A stretch of DNA of 64,000 bases from Guadua angustifolia (lineage: Eukaryota > Streptophyta > Magnoliopsida > Poales > Poaceae), in contig CM070515.1 in the NCBI GenBank assembly GCA_036346375.1, positions 17,320,423-17,384,422 on the forward strand, written 5' to 3'. The first letter of the stretch is position 1. Each line of letters opens with the position of its first letter. Positions 1 through 10,840 of the stretch are shown in pieces. Below the pieces are notes generated by a model. The model had not been told where the DNA came from and did not search any database. It saw only the letters and a list, made by a program, of their open reading frames with translations. A program made the translations under genes and the position numbers.

Positions 1-81
1 AGTGCCTGAAGGCTCATGTGCTAGCTGTATTTGCTTCCGGTTGCTAGTAATCTCGGGCTTATGGATCAAGATGTTCATAAT

Positions 82-356
82 TGTTAAAGTATAAGTGAAT
101 TGTCCACCTTTCTTTATCAGCTTAAGTTTTTAGATGAACTAGCTGGTACATGCAACTCAATATAGTATCAGAGCCAAGAGATCTCAAGTTCAAGACTGGT
201 TGGTGCAATTTAAAAAAATAATTATAGCCTACTTCTATTCCACGTCCTAGACCTGAGGGAACCTGTACGTGAGGGGAGGTGTTGAAGTATAAGTGAATTG
301 CCCACCTTTCCTCATCAGCTTAAGTTTTTGGGTGAACTGACTGGTGCATGCAACTA
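82..356. mobile_element. Miniature LTR element (TRIM-like), complete
   Basis: Two direct repeats of about 78 bp (82-159 and 280-356) both begin TGTT and end in CA or a CA-derived A. They share the blocks AAGTATAAGTGAATTG and ATCAGCTTAAGTTTTT. A 5-bp target duplication, ATAAT, sits at 77-81 and 357-361. Directly after the left repeat lies a primer-binding-like tract TAGTATCAGAGCC (163-175), one base off the methionine initiator tRNA complement. A purine tract GAGGGGAGG ends just before the right repeat. The total length of 275 bp leaves no room for coding. These are the defining traits of a terminal-repeat retrotransposon in miniature, a non-autonomous element moved by another element's proteins. 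Both ends and the duplication are seen directly; the class assignment is inference from architecture. Confidence 0.82.
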
Positions 357-361
357 ATAAT

Positions 362-3261
362 AATGTGGAAATGACAAGGGGGATTTTGGCCTAACAAGTT
401 GAGCATTTGACATATTTCTGCCTTGAGGATACTTCCTGGTATGCGTTCTTGCACCCTGCTAGCACATATTTTAGGAGATAGGATGTGCATAACTACATAT
501 TTGGTGAGCCGTTTTATTTATTTTAAAACAAAACTATATTGAACTCTTTATTTCCCACTTTTTATCAGAATAAGGTTTATCGAGAGAGAAGACGGCAAAT
601 GTGTTAGGATGTCTGCTTCTTTTATGCTATTTGACGGAGGCGTCAACTTCATTCTCTGAATGTGCACGTGATGCACTGATTGTTGAGCAATAAGCCAAAT
701 ATACCTCAAATTATTCTACGAAACAATAAAATTAGCTTGCATATTTTTTTGTAGATTTGCTTCTTACTTTCTCCAAAAAAAAAAAACCTCTTGCTTATGT
801 CTACGTTTTTTTGCTTGCAGCATTAAATGTTTTTCCCCCTGGAAAGGAAACTTAACTGAAATTACGAGTGAACTTGTGTTGAAAAAATAAAAAAAAATCT
901 GAACAAGCTAATGCTATATGCGCAAGATCTACGTGGCATAGATATCTAGACATGCATGTGGTGAAACTGGGATATTATTGGTTGAACACAACGAATTTCT
1001 TGGGGTTAACTTGGGTTTAGTATTTGGAGTATGTCGGAAGAGTTGGGGTCCATTTTGTCCCTATCTTTTTAGTGCATCCTTAGCTTTTATCTCCAGTGAA
1101 GTTGTTTCTCTGCAAGACTTCACCAGTGGATCTAAAAGTTACTGTCAGTCTTCTACGATTTACTAATGTCCCTGTGACTTAAAGAATTTAGGGATACCTC
1201 CGTCCTACATATTGTAGATGAGAATCATTTTTATGAAGTTATTCTTGTCGTGTTTATTAGGGATGTTCTGGTCCTACTCCAAGTGATTCCTTTCAAAAAG
1301 CAGCTAAGAATATCAAATATTAAATAGACCGCTGAAACAAGTAAATTATTTTCCTAGGTTTGGAAACATCCAATGATATAATGAGAAAGCTGTCAGGCAA
1401 CTTGTCTGCTTGTCTCTTTATATGGTGAAATATGTCTAGTTCCTCTAAAGTCTCGTGTTCTATCGAGTTAGGTCTGTAAATTAGGTCTTGCCATGTTACC
1501 TCTAAAAATGTAATGTTCTGAGCTTTGAGTTATTTTAATATGAACTCGAATGTTCCACATGGGCTAGTACGTAGTTTCGAAGCATGTAATGCTTTTCTAC
1601 TACCCTGTAGAATTGCTGATGCCGACATTCCCTGTGCTGTGTTGATTTTATTATAGTTTTCGTCTCTGAATGAGACCGAGTTAAACCAAAACTCGATGTC
1701 GCCCATTTTTTACACGGAATAGCACTTACGTCCGTGCTTAACTATTAACCAGTATTGCTGTCCCAAATTTACTTTTTTTTTTAAAAATTTTGCCACGAGC
1801 TTTTATATTCATTATAGAAGAAAGAATAACGACGCACAAGCATCCCAAATTTACTTCATCGATCAAAAACATGGCTGCAGCACATTTTAGGCTCTGCAGT
1901 CACAAGTACTTACCGTGGCCAGCATTACTAAGTTCAATGCTAGTTTCTGTTTCCATTTTTTATAGAAACAGGACCGGAGATGTAGTGCCCAATTGTTGTG
2001 TTCAGCCTTTAACAATTAAGCTTTTGGAAGTAATCCCTTGCAGGCTATGTGTCATCATGGGTAATGTTCTGGCCTGTTCTTCTTAGCTGTGTTCTTCCTT
2101 GTCTAATTTGCCATTACTTTCCAATAGTAAGACTTGATTGGTGCATTTCTCTCAAACTTATCAGCGAAGTGATTAGCTCTTCTCATATTATGTTGCTGAG
2201 TTTGGTTGACACAATTAGCCATTGACTGCTGACTACAAGGAAGGAGATTTTGTTTTTTTTATATATAAAAAATAGCCCATTTCGTATTCTATCTCAAAAA
2301 TAAACCTCCCGTGATTTTTTTTTCAAGAATAATACTCAGTTGCCACATGAGTGTTTTTACATTTGAAACGGAGGTAGGCTGACACGGTGTAGATCTTGTC
2401 GCCATTTCAAATTGCATTACCGTCATTTTCGTATCGCCAATTTGTTTGGTGATAAAGCACACTAGGGTCTTTTTTTAAATAATCGGTAGAACCCGTTCAC
2501 AATTTCTAATTTATCGTGGAAGAATCCGTTCGAAATTTCTGATTTTGCAAGGGGTTTTTCAGAAAAGTGGTGACGTGGATGGCCTCCTCGCGCTTGAATT
2601 CCCCCACGTATAATAGAGTGATTATACCCTAGTCCTACTTGTACTAATCACTCTCTGATCTTTCCAAATTTGTGACTTTTGTTTTGCGCAAATTTATGAC
2701 TTTTCATCCATAGCTCCAATTGGTAATCCGGTCGAATCACTGGAGTCCTTATGTCCATCTGAATAGATCGACACCATAAACCATATATAGACATTTGTAA
2801 TGACTACTTAAACAATGTTTAGCAATGATGCATTTAGAGGGACTATGTAAACTTAATGGCGTCAATCTACTTGCATAGACATGAGGTATCCAGTAGTTCA
2901 ATCGAATTATCAATTGAAGGTATATATGAAATTTGGAAAGAATCAAAGAGGGATTAGCACGTTACAGAGATAATTCCTTATTTGCTACGCGATGTTACCG
3001 ATTTGCCCGATATTCCACTGAAATTTTGCCTTTTCCACTGGTGTTACTGGATCAAATTTCCTCTCCCTCTAGTGCCACTGCTGCCGTCTTATGTGCAGTG
3101 TCGTCGTTAGAGGTACGAAAAGACAATTATACTCCCTAGCCCTTCTTCCTTCTTTAACCTCCCCCTCTCTTGTCTTTCCTAGTCACCGCCACCTCACCTC
3201 TTGTCGCCGGCCTCCTGCCCTCCTCCACCAGCCTCCCTCCACTAGCTTTCTCCCCTACCTT
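362..3261. other. Intergenic, no gene supported
   Basis: AT-rich sequence with homopolymer runs and only short unrelated open frames. No splice-consistent coding region, RNA gene or clear terminal repeat was found. It may contain old transposon debris that I cannot delimit. Confidence 0.5.
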
Positions 3262-3298
3262 TTGTTAGAAAACTTAGGTGCTTATAGATAGGGTTATT

Positions 3299-3565
3299 TG
3301 TTAGGAAATATAGATACTTATTAACTTATAGATAGTAAGGTCTATATTTTTAGAAAAATTAGGATCTTTGAGATAGGAGTTTGATTTTTTTTTTAGAATC
3401 TGAGTTTTCTTTCTTGTTTTTTTCCAAGTTTGTATACGTTTGCCCTTTAAATAGAGAAGGAAAGATCCAGAAAAGTTGCAGCGGTTGAGCAACACAAAAT
3501 TTCTCTTGTCGCATGAGTGTGTTCTCGTGGTTCTGCCGTGTGTAAATATCGGTGTCTTTCCAACA
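3299..3565 (+). mobile_element. LTR of a decayed copia-type retrotransposon
   Basis: The segment opens TGTTAGGAAATATAG and closes CTTTCCAACA. It is followed at once by a methionine-tRNA primer site, TTGGTATCAGAGTC (3567-3580), so it is the 5' LTR of an element on the plus strand. A similar start (TGTTAGAAAACTTAGG) lies just upstream at 3262, which suggests a partial duplication. No second LTR is seen downstream, so the element is truncated. Confidence 0.68.
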
Positions 3566-3580
3566 ATTGGTATCAGAGTC

Positions 3581-4008
3581 TTGCTACTCTCGACTTATGA
3601 AGCATGGTAGGATCCGACAATGAGACACCTGGCAATAATTCCAAGCTACTGATGTCCAAAACTGCAACAAGGGGTTTGGCTTCGGTGGCAGTGGCGAGTT
3701 GGCGGTGCATCGGGTGGTGAGGGAGATCGAAGGGTCTGTCGTGTATTTGATGCTTACACAAACGAACTACACGATTGGGCTCTCTTGATGAGAGTCAACA
3801 TGCAGGCGCAAGGCTCATGGGATGTGGTCGAGATGGGCGGCACTAGGCTGCTAGCATTAACTTTCGGGAAGTTCGGATGGCATTGGCAACCATCCTCTAA
3901 TCCGTTCCATCAAAGATGCATGCTCTCGACGCTCACCACGAAGAATACAGCGAAAGAAGCGTGGGACGCAATCAAGACCATGCGCATGGGTGTCAACTGC
4001 CTCCCCCC
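3581..4008 (+). pseudogene. Remnant copia gag (N-terminal part)
   Basis: Directly after the primer site, fragments read as the N-terminus of plant copia gag. There is a 'LTQTNYT' block near 3750, then in another frame 'MRVNMQAQGSW' (from 3788) and 'TAKEAWDAIKTM' (about 3949-3985). These match the family pattern of a 'tNY..W...M...L.....W' start followed by 'T.KEAWD.I'. Two in-frame stops near 3785 and frame changes show it is dead. Nothing recognisable continues beyond about 4010, where AT-rich repeat DNA begins. Family membership is from motif memory. Confidence 0.62.
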
Positions 4009-4149
4009 ACCATGCGGTGTTAGACACTGTAGTTTTTATAGTGCTTTGCTACAGTAGCTACAGTCTACATAGCCTCATAGAGTTATTACGGCTCACATTT
4101 TCAAGTAGCACGTAGCTACAATGAGAAGCAATTTTTTTAGGTTTTTTTT

Positions 4150-4705
4150 ATCAACTTCACTCATTTAATTAAGCTATTAAATCATAATGTAAATTTTTGA
4201 AACTTTTTGAGAAGGGTCCTTAGAGCATGCCTAACCTATCATAAAAAATTTAAATCGTGATCAAGCTTGTACGATTTTTAAAATTTTTGACAATACTACT
4301 AATACATTTAAAGCAACTTCACTGCTTTAATGAAGCTACTAAATTTACAAATTCTTGAAAAATTTTAAAAGAGCCCTGGGAACATGTCTACTATACGCTA
4401 CCTAAAAAAAATAAAGATTATGATCAAACTTAAAAATCTTGACAATATTGCTAATACATTTAAAGCAACTTAGCTTCCGCTACTAAATTTGCAAATTCTT
4501 AGAAATTTTTTAGGAGGGCCCTAAAAGCATGCCTACGCTACTATAAAAAATTCATATCATGATCAAACTTATGCAATTTCAAAAAATTCTAACAGCTAAT
4601 GCATTTAAGGCAAATTCATTGATTTAATTGAGTTACTAAATTTGTATTTTAAAAAAAATTGTGAGAAAGGGTCTGAGAGCATGGCTAAGCTACCGTAAAA
4701 AAAAT
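4150..4705. repeat. Diverged tandem repeat, unit about 150 bp, four copies
   Basis: Four units start near 4151, 4311, 4461 and 4606. Each opens with an 'AACTTCA..TTTAATGAAGCTACTAAATTT' type block, cut or altered in some copies. A 'GGGCCCT.AGAGCATGCCTA' block and a 'TCATGATCAAACTT' block follow. Spacing is 145 to 160 bp. The copies differ by many substitutions and small indels, so the array is old. Confidence 0.6.
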
Positions 4706-5204
4706 ATATTTTTGTATTTCCAAAACCTTTAAAGGAATATCTTTTTTTACAAGAATCAGCACTTTTTGTTTTCATTCTTGGAGGCATTTTTGAAAGTTTT
4801 TTCTCTCTATTAAAATCTATATCTGTCTCAACAATTTCTTCTGCCGATAGCGATGCGTGGCCAGCTTTGCACCTAGTTATAAGGACCATTGTATGTGCAT
4901 CTATCGCCCATATGGGCAAACCAGTTGGCACTAGGAAGCTAAAATCAAGGGGCAGACAAAAAGGTATTGCCACTGGAAATATCGACAATGTTTACTATAT
5001 CGGTATTTTTCCTTTTCAAATGGCAACCGAGTATTATTGAAGTGATGAATTTTCTAGCCTCCTTTATCTCGTATTTTTTTTCTTAATCTAGCTCTTTTGA
5101 GATGAATTATAAATCTAATCCTTCATCATGCTCCAGCACTCCTCTACTGTGGGAGCCAGCTTGCCGCGCCATAGGAGCACGGGAGTGGGCAAGCGCGGCA
5201 CACT
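4706..5204. other. Intergenic, nothing recognised
   Basis: AT-rich flank of the hAT element below. A 127-codon minus-strand open frame (4605-4988) runs into the tandem repeat, and its product resembles no family I know, so it is not called as a gene. Confidence 0.4.
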
Positions 5205-5212
5205 GTTGGCGC

Positions 5213-7712
5213 TAGGGGTGAAAACGGTACGGAAAGTTTCCGACCGTTCCGAAGAAAAACAGAAACGGAAGCTCATTTTCGGAAATGGAATCGGAAAGTG
5301 TCAGTACGGAAACGGAAACGGTAATTTTTTTTCGGAAATGGAAACGGAAACGGGGGAGCTAGTTCCGACGGAAACGGAAACGGAACGGAAATTCCGTGTA
5401 CAGTAATCCGGAATTTCCGATTGAATCAGGCCAGCAACTCAGCAAGGCAGCAACCCTAGACTAGCCAGCCCACGCCCACGGCCCACCAATCGGACCTCCA
5501 CTCTCTCCCTCCCAGCCCTAACCCTAGCCTCCCAAGTCCCAAGTCCCGACTCCTCCTCTGACCTCCAGTCTCTCCAAGTCGGCGGCGCGTCTCCGGCCTC
5601 CAGTGCATCTCCAGTTCTCCACAGCTCCCCAACCGGCCGGCGGCCACCCCCGACCTCGCCATTCTCCCACCGTGGCGCGATCTCCATTCTCCAAGACTCT
5701 CCGGTCTCCTCCGCCCTCCGGCCTCCACTGCGTCTCCACGGCCGCCCCGACCTCGCCGCCCCGACCGCGCCGTCCCGACCGCTCCGTCCCGACCGAAGCC
5801 GTCCCGATCAAGGCCGTCCCCGACATCGTCGCTAGGCCCGCCACGTCGCCACCAACCTCGCCGCCTCGACCTCACCGCCCGACCTCGTCGCTAGGCCCGT
5901 GACGTCGTCACCGACCTCGCCGGCCCTAACCTCGTCACCAACCAGGTAAATACTCTGACCTCGTCGCTAGATTCCAAGTCATGTTCACAAGGAAAATTAT
6001 TCCTGAATGAATTGCCAATCTTTGGATTCGAAGGCCATGTGAGGATGAAACTTTGTTATGACACAAGAGAATTGAGGAATTTTTTAGAGATGTCAGCAGG
6101 GTAGAATCAGAGTAGCATATAAGAAACCCAGAAATTTCACCATAGTGAAAGCGCTCACAATCATGTCGGTTCAGATCAAGGCAAACCCAAAAATTGGGGA
6201 ATGGAAGCTCATGTTGCTTCAATTGTAACAAATTTAATATGTGCACCTTCAACTACATTTTTGTTGCAAGTTTGTGGTTTTTATTTTCTGCAGAACTTAA
6301 CAAATCCAGTTCTTAATTCTTATGAATCAACTCAGGTCCATTTAATGTCTAAATAGCGTCACTGGTTTGTCAGGCCTAGCAAAGTTCAAACAAGTCAAGT
6401 TTGTGTTGCCATTTTAGTGGAAAATGAGATTTCCCAGTTCACATAGTTTTGCTCAAGCTTAAATTACAGTTAGGGTTGTATGTTTGGATCTTTAAATATC
6501 CCAATATTGCAACATACTCCACCTCAAGAATAACATAATGTCATATGTATTGGAGTAAAGTGCACTGCATAAACTTGTGTTGAATTAAGACACATATTGC
6601 ATTCCCAAATCAATAGTTACTGATGCATTTGTGTTGCTACTGAATGTTTAACAAACTTGCTTTTCTTTTGTTGCAGAAATTGTCAGTGATAACCCTCGCT
6701 CACAGCATCACCTGAGGTCCTGAGCAATTGGGTAGGTGCTGATGAAGATGATAATGACGATGAAGATGAACTAGAAATTAGTTGAAGAGCTTTTTGTTTG
6801 CTCTTAGTCCCTGTAGGCCTGGAGTAAACAAGTCCTGCGAATTATTTAACCCAGTGACTAATTTGCATTCAGTTTGGCTATTGCAATTTTGCATGACTTG
6901 GAGAATATTGAATGTGAGTTGTTCTGCTTTGCATAGGGGCCCTGTTTATTCTTTTTTTCAAGGAAAACAAGTAAATGTTGTGGCAGTAACAAAGGTATTT
7001 TTTGACTTGAAATTTTGTTAGCTGTAGAAATCCCTTTTGTAATGATACTGGCTGATGGCTTTTCCAATATATGATAGTTGGTTTAGCTTATTGTTAGTTG
7101 TGTATTGCAGCTAACCTGCTTTGTATTGCCAAATCAATTCGGACATCTATTGCAACCAAAGACAATTTGGAGTGCAGAGGAGACACCTGAAAATCATTCT
7201 TTGCTGGAACAAATTTTGCACTTAGTGTTTATCTTTTGTTAAAGAGGTATGTATTGCATTAGACAATTTGTTGAATTCTGGGAGAAACGTGCTTGTGACT
7301 TTGTGGTGATTTATGCATTGTTTACAATTCCTCTGGTCAATGGAGTACTATTCTATAAGCACCAACCACACCAAGAGGGCCCCTGTAGTTCTAAAAAATT
7401 CCAAGACATGAATATAATACAATTTCTATTCCATTTGTGATTGATCAAATGAAGAAATAAGATTGCTGAAAGTGATAGACTTGTGATGTGCATGGAAGTT
7501 GGGCGAGGGTCCCCATCCCTGGTGGAATCTAGGCAGATCATGTACCACGTCTTTGTGGAATTTTCCGCTTTCGTTTTCGTATCCGTTCCGTTTCGCATCC
7601 GTTTCCGTTTCCGTTTTCGGAGTTTCGATTTCGTTACCGTTACCGGTATAAAATATGGAAACGGAAACAGAACTACCATTTACCGACCGTTTCCGTACCG
7701 TTTTCACCCCTA
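5213..7712. mobile_element. Non-autonomous hAT-type transposon, 2.5 kb
   Basis: Perfect terminal inverted repeats TAGGGGTGAAAACGGTACGG are flanked by an exact 8-bp duplication GTTGGCGC (5205-5212 and 7713-7720), the hAT signature. Inside each end lie many short GGAAACGG/CCGTTTCC repeats (about 5230-5395 on the left, 7565-7690 on the right), like the subterminal transposase-binding repeats of Ac-type elements. The interior holds a strongly GC-rich, proline/arginine-rich low-complexity block (5430-5945) and an ordinary AT-rich remainder. I find no BED zinc finger or hAT dimerisation domain, so it depends on a transposase made elsewhere. Ends and duplication are direct observations; the superfamily follows from them. 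Confidence 0.88.
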
Positions 7713-7720
7713 GTTGGCGC

Positions 7721-8045
7721 CAGCCAGTGAGCGCGAGAGGCTGGCGAGCGCTAGGAAGCTGGCCTGCCATGGCAACCGGGTGCGGGAGGCGGCCTGACAT
7801 GGTCAGTGAGTGTTGAAGGCTACCTCCCGCTGTAGGAGAGCGCGGAGAGACGTTGGAGAGGGTTAGATTTGCAATTTGGTCGGTAGGGGCTAGATTTGAA
7901 ACAAACGAGGTAAGGAGACTAGAAAAATCATATTTCAGTATTGTCCTTGTAAAAATTTCATGGAATATTTATATATTTAGAAGAATAAAAAGACTGATTA
8001 TTTCATAAACAAAGCAAAACGAAGTTCTGTTTCTTCTTGCTAGAC
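7721..8045. other. Intergenic, nothing recognised
   Basis: Flank of the hAT insertion. No coding or repeat structure that I can delimit. Confidence 0.4.
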
Positions 8046-8720
8046 TTAAGTCTTAAGTCTTGTTTGGAGAGACTTAAAGCCAATTTCAGCTTCTGAAAAA
8101 GCCAGTAAACTTCCCCAAATAGCTCAACTTTTAAGCGGTACAAAGGGCCTATTTGGGGGCTGTAACTGGGTTGAAAAAGCTGTTTTTGGTTTGTTGAGCT
8201 GTAAAATAGTTGCAGTTAGTGGCTATAGTTTTTCTTGTTATATTGTTTGGCAGACTGGCTGCTGTAGCTATAGGTTTTGAGGGGCAACCGAATGGGGAGG
8301 TAGTAACCTAGCGAAGCACAGCGGCGGACGAGTGGTGAGGTGACGTGAAGGCGACGAGGCATGGTAGCGGAGGTCGTGGAGGTGGAGTGAGCGAGATGAG
8401 AGGTGGTTAAACGAAGCTATAGCTGAAAAGTTCCTCCCAACAGCTGCAGATTTTGGGGTGCTTCTGCTGTGGTTTAGCTTCTCAGCTGTTTTACAGCCAT
8501 GTTGTTTGGGGAAGCTTTGGTCCAAAGCTGAAATACGACCCCCAAACAGCTTTTAATAAAAGCTAAAAGCTGAAAGATAGACTGGACCTTGTAGTGTATT
8601 CTATTACACGATCTTTTATAAAAAAAAAAGCTATAACTATTTTTCAGCCAAAAAACTTTTAAAAAAAATGATTTTGTAGAAAAGCCAAAACTCTCAGTCA
8701 CTCGGACAGGCCCAAACGCT
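8046..8720. mobile_element. Possible degenerate MITE cluster
   Basis: Several 'GTTTGG' and 'AAAAGCTG' type blocks occur in opposing orientation. Examples are GGGCCTATTTGGGGGCTG near 8150 against CCCCCAAACAGC near 8541, and GGACAGGCCCAAACG near 8704. This resembles nested small inverted-repeat elements, but I could not fix ends or a target duplication. Confidence 0.35.
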
Positions 8721-9164
8721 CCTGTCGGTGATGTTTTCTTTTCTTTTTGATGCCAATCGCTCGTGAGTTGCAGTGGTGGGGAGCACGCACCACGTGTATC
8801 CGTCTTGTGACATTGGTCTAATCACGAGATAAAAAAATTATATCGAGAGGGCGGATCATTTCAGCCGTCGTTTCAACTATTGGATCTATCATCCCTAGAC
8901 AGAAAATGGTAACAGGTTCTGTCCTAGAATTTTTTGTTTTCCAAAGGCCAACGGGACGACTTTTCCTATCATTTCCAGCTCTCGCCATCACCTCGCTTCG
9001 CAGAGCTCAGTAGTCAGTAGGATCGCTCGCTCTCGCCCTCCATGCTCGTTCAGTCGCTCCCCGAAAGCTCTTGTTCTTTTAGAGAAATGGCTCGTCAACC
9101 CTTCCTGGTTGACGCAGATCGTAATGCCTCGTTCACTTCTACAATCTTAAAACAGATGAATATA

Positions 9165-9375
9165 ACTCCCCCATCCAATCTTATAAGACGTATTTCTTCA
9201 TATACATAAATCATAGAGATATTGAGACACATGCATATAGAGAATATGAAGATGGATATTTATTAGAGGTATATAGGGAACACCGTATTAATTTTGTATT
9301 AAAATATAAAATACATTTTATATTTATGAACAAGACTATTAAAAATATACGTTTTATAAAGTTAGATGAAAGAAG
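9165..9375. mobile_element. Stowaway-like MITE, diverged
   Basis: The left end CTCCCCCATCCAATCTTATA and the right end, read in reverse as ACTTCTTTCATCTAACTTTATA, form an imperfect inverted repeat of the 'CTCCNTCC..ATAAGAC' kind. TA dinucleotides flank both sides. The interior is AT-rich and non-coding, and the size of about 210 bp fits the Stowaway (Tc1/mariner) class. Ends are approximate. Confidence 0.5.
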
Positions 9376-9603
9376 TATAATCTTAAATTATGTCGGACCG
9401 TTGATTTTGGTGGATTTGGTTCATGTGTGGGACAGTTACACTGCCGGCTCCCAAATCCAAATTCAAAGGCTCGAATTCGTCTGAGGTACTGTTAGGTACT
9501 TTAGCAACAGTGATCACGGTAGAAAAGTACCACAACGGAGGCGCTATAGCGAAGAATATAGGCCGTTCGTCCGGAGAATTGACAACAAAATCGTGTATAG
9601 TCA

Positions 9604-9908
9604 GGTCCTGTTTGGTAGAGCTCTGCTCCTAGCTTCTCAGGAGTGAATCTGTGGAGCTCTGCCAAACAGCAGTTTTCTGATAATCGCTCCCAGGGTGATT
9701 CCCGTGAAGTGATTCTCCGAAATGAACTAGGAGCTGGGAGCTAAAAAAAGCTGCTTCTCCTGATTCACTCCTAAGAAAGAGTCAGTTTCTCTATAGAGTT
9801 TATCATATGGATTCGTTAGAGAATCACTTTCAGCCACAGAATCACTTCTCTCGGAGAATCACTTCTAACAGAGAATCAGAATCAGAGGGAGCTCTACCAA
9901 ACAGGCCC
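9604..9908. mobile_element. MITE with about 20-bp inverted repeats
   Basis: The left end GGTCCTGTTTGGTAGAGCTC pairs with the right end, whose reverse complement is GGGCCTGTTTGGTAGAGCTC; 18 of 20 positions agree. TCA occurs on both flanks (9601-9603, 9909-9911), a candidate 3-bp target duplication. The 305-bp interior repeats 'GAATCACTT' and 'AGGAGTGAATC' motifs and does not code. A 3-bp duplication would fit PIF/Harbinger, though TCA is not the usual TAA/TTA. Confidence 0.72.
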
Positions 9909-9911
9909 TCA

Positions 9912-10840
9912 TACAGTCGCAGTAGCTACTGTTGGCAAAGCCGGTGTGATTTCGATTCAGGTTGTAGCTATCTTGCATGCTTGGCCGCTATTCAATGGGC
10001 CGCCAATCCCGTGAAGCATACCATCGGTAGATGCAAGAGCAGCGCAATCCAAGTGGCACACCATCAGCAGTACGTGGAACTAGAAAATTTTGGATGCACA
10101 TTTCACACGTACAACTCTAGTCTTATAAAATAATTTTGTAACACCAAAAATCAAACACATATATTTAAAACATGTTAAAAGTATAATACGAATAGTTCTA
10201 AGATCCTAAAATCCTAGATTAGTGAAATTGGAACTACTTCAATCAACAAATTTAGTCTGTTGAAGAGATGATCTTATAACGTTTATCAAATTTTTTTGGA
10301 GCTGCCAGCCCCCCTAGGTCCGTCCCTACACACCATGTGACCGGCCAGTCACTGTACAGTGCGCGGCCGGCGGCCGAATCCACCGAATTTGCCATTGAGT
10401 GGGGTGCGGATCGGACGGCCACAGGCATGGCGGGGCAAAACCTTGGAATCTTTTCTTCTCGTTTGACAAGGAACGATGCTTCACGCCGGGAACAGGGCCC
10501 TGAAAACTCTGCAATTGTGCCTGTCAATCGTGTCGGATCCTACGGGTCGAAACACGCCGATGCGCACAGGGAAACGACATGTACGTACGATTGTACGATG
10601 CCCAAAAAGACTGCCGTTCGCGTGGGTCATCGATCGTAACATCGCAGCTGTCCATGCACGCACAACGGCACAGCACACGAACGTAGAAAAATACATATAT
10701 AGATGAACAGAACGCTAGAATACAAAAGCTACATAGAGCAATTGCTAGCTAGCTGCCTAGAAGCTAGCAAGCAGTACTAGCTCGTTACATGCATATGCAA
10801 TGGCATTGCTAATATTTTCCTGATCTAGCTTAGTTCAGCA
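9912..10840. other. Intergenic, downstream flank of the bHLH gene
   Basis: No coding region supported. It probably includes the 3' untranslated region of the bHLH gene (just left of 10841), which is rich in overlapping CTAGCTAGC palindromes around 10744-10765. Confidence 0.45.

Noticed and set aside
978..1166. Short plus-strand frame near the left edge
   Set aside because: 62 codons, no homology recognised, AT-rich surroundings; chance frame.
3785..4057. 90-codon frame as a host gene
   Set aside because: It continues a decayed copia gag reading right after a primer site, and its C-terminal part runs into unrelated repeat DNA.
5456..5875. Overlapping minus-strand frames in the hAT element
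   Set aside because: Repetitive Arg/Gly/Trp low complexity from CCG/CCGACC-rich DNA; no transposase or other domain.
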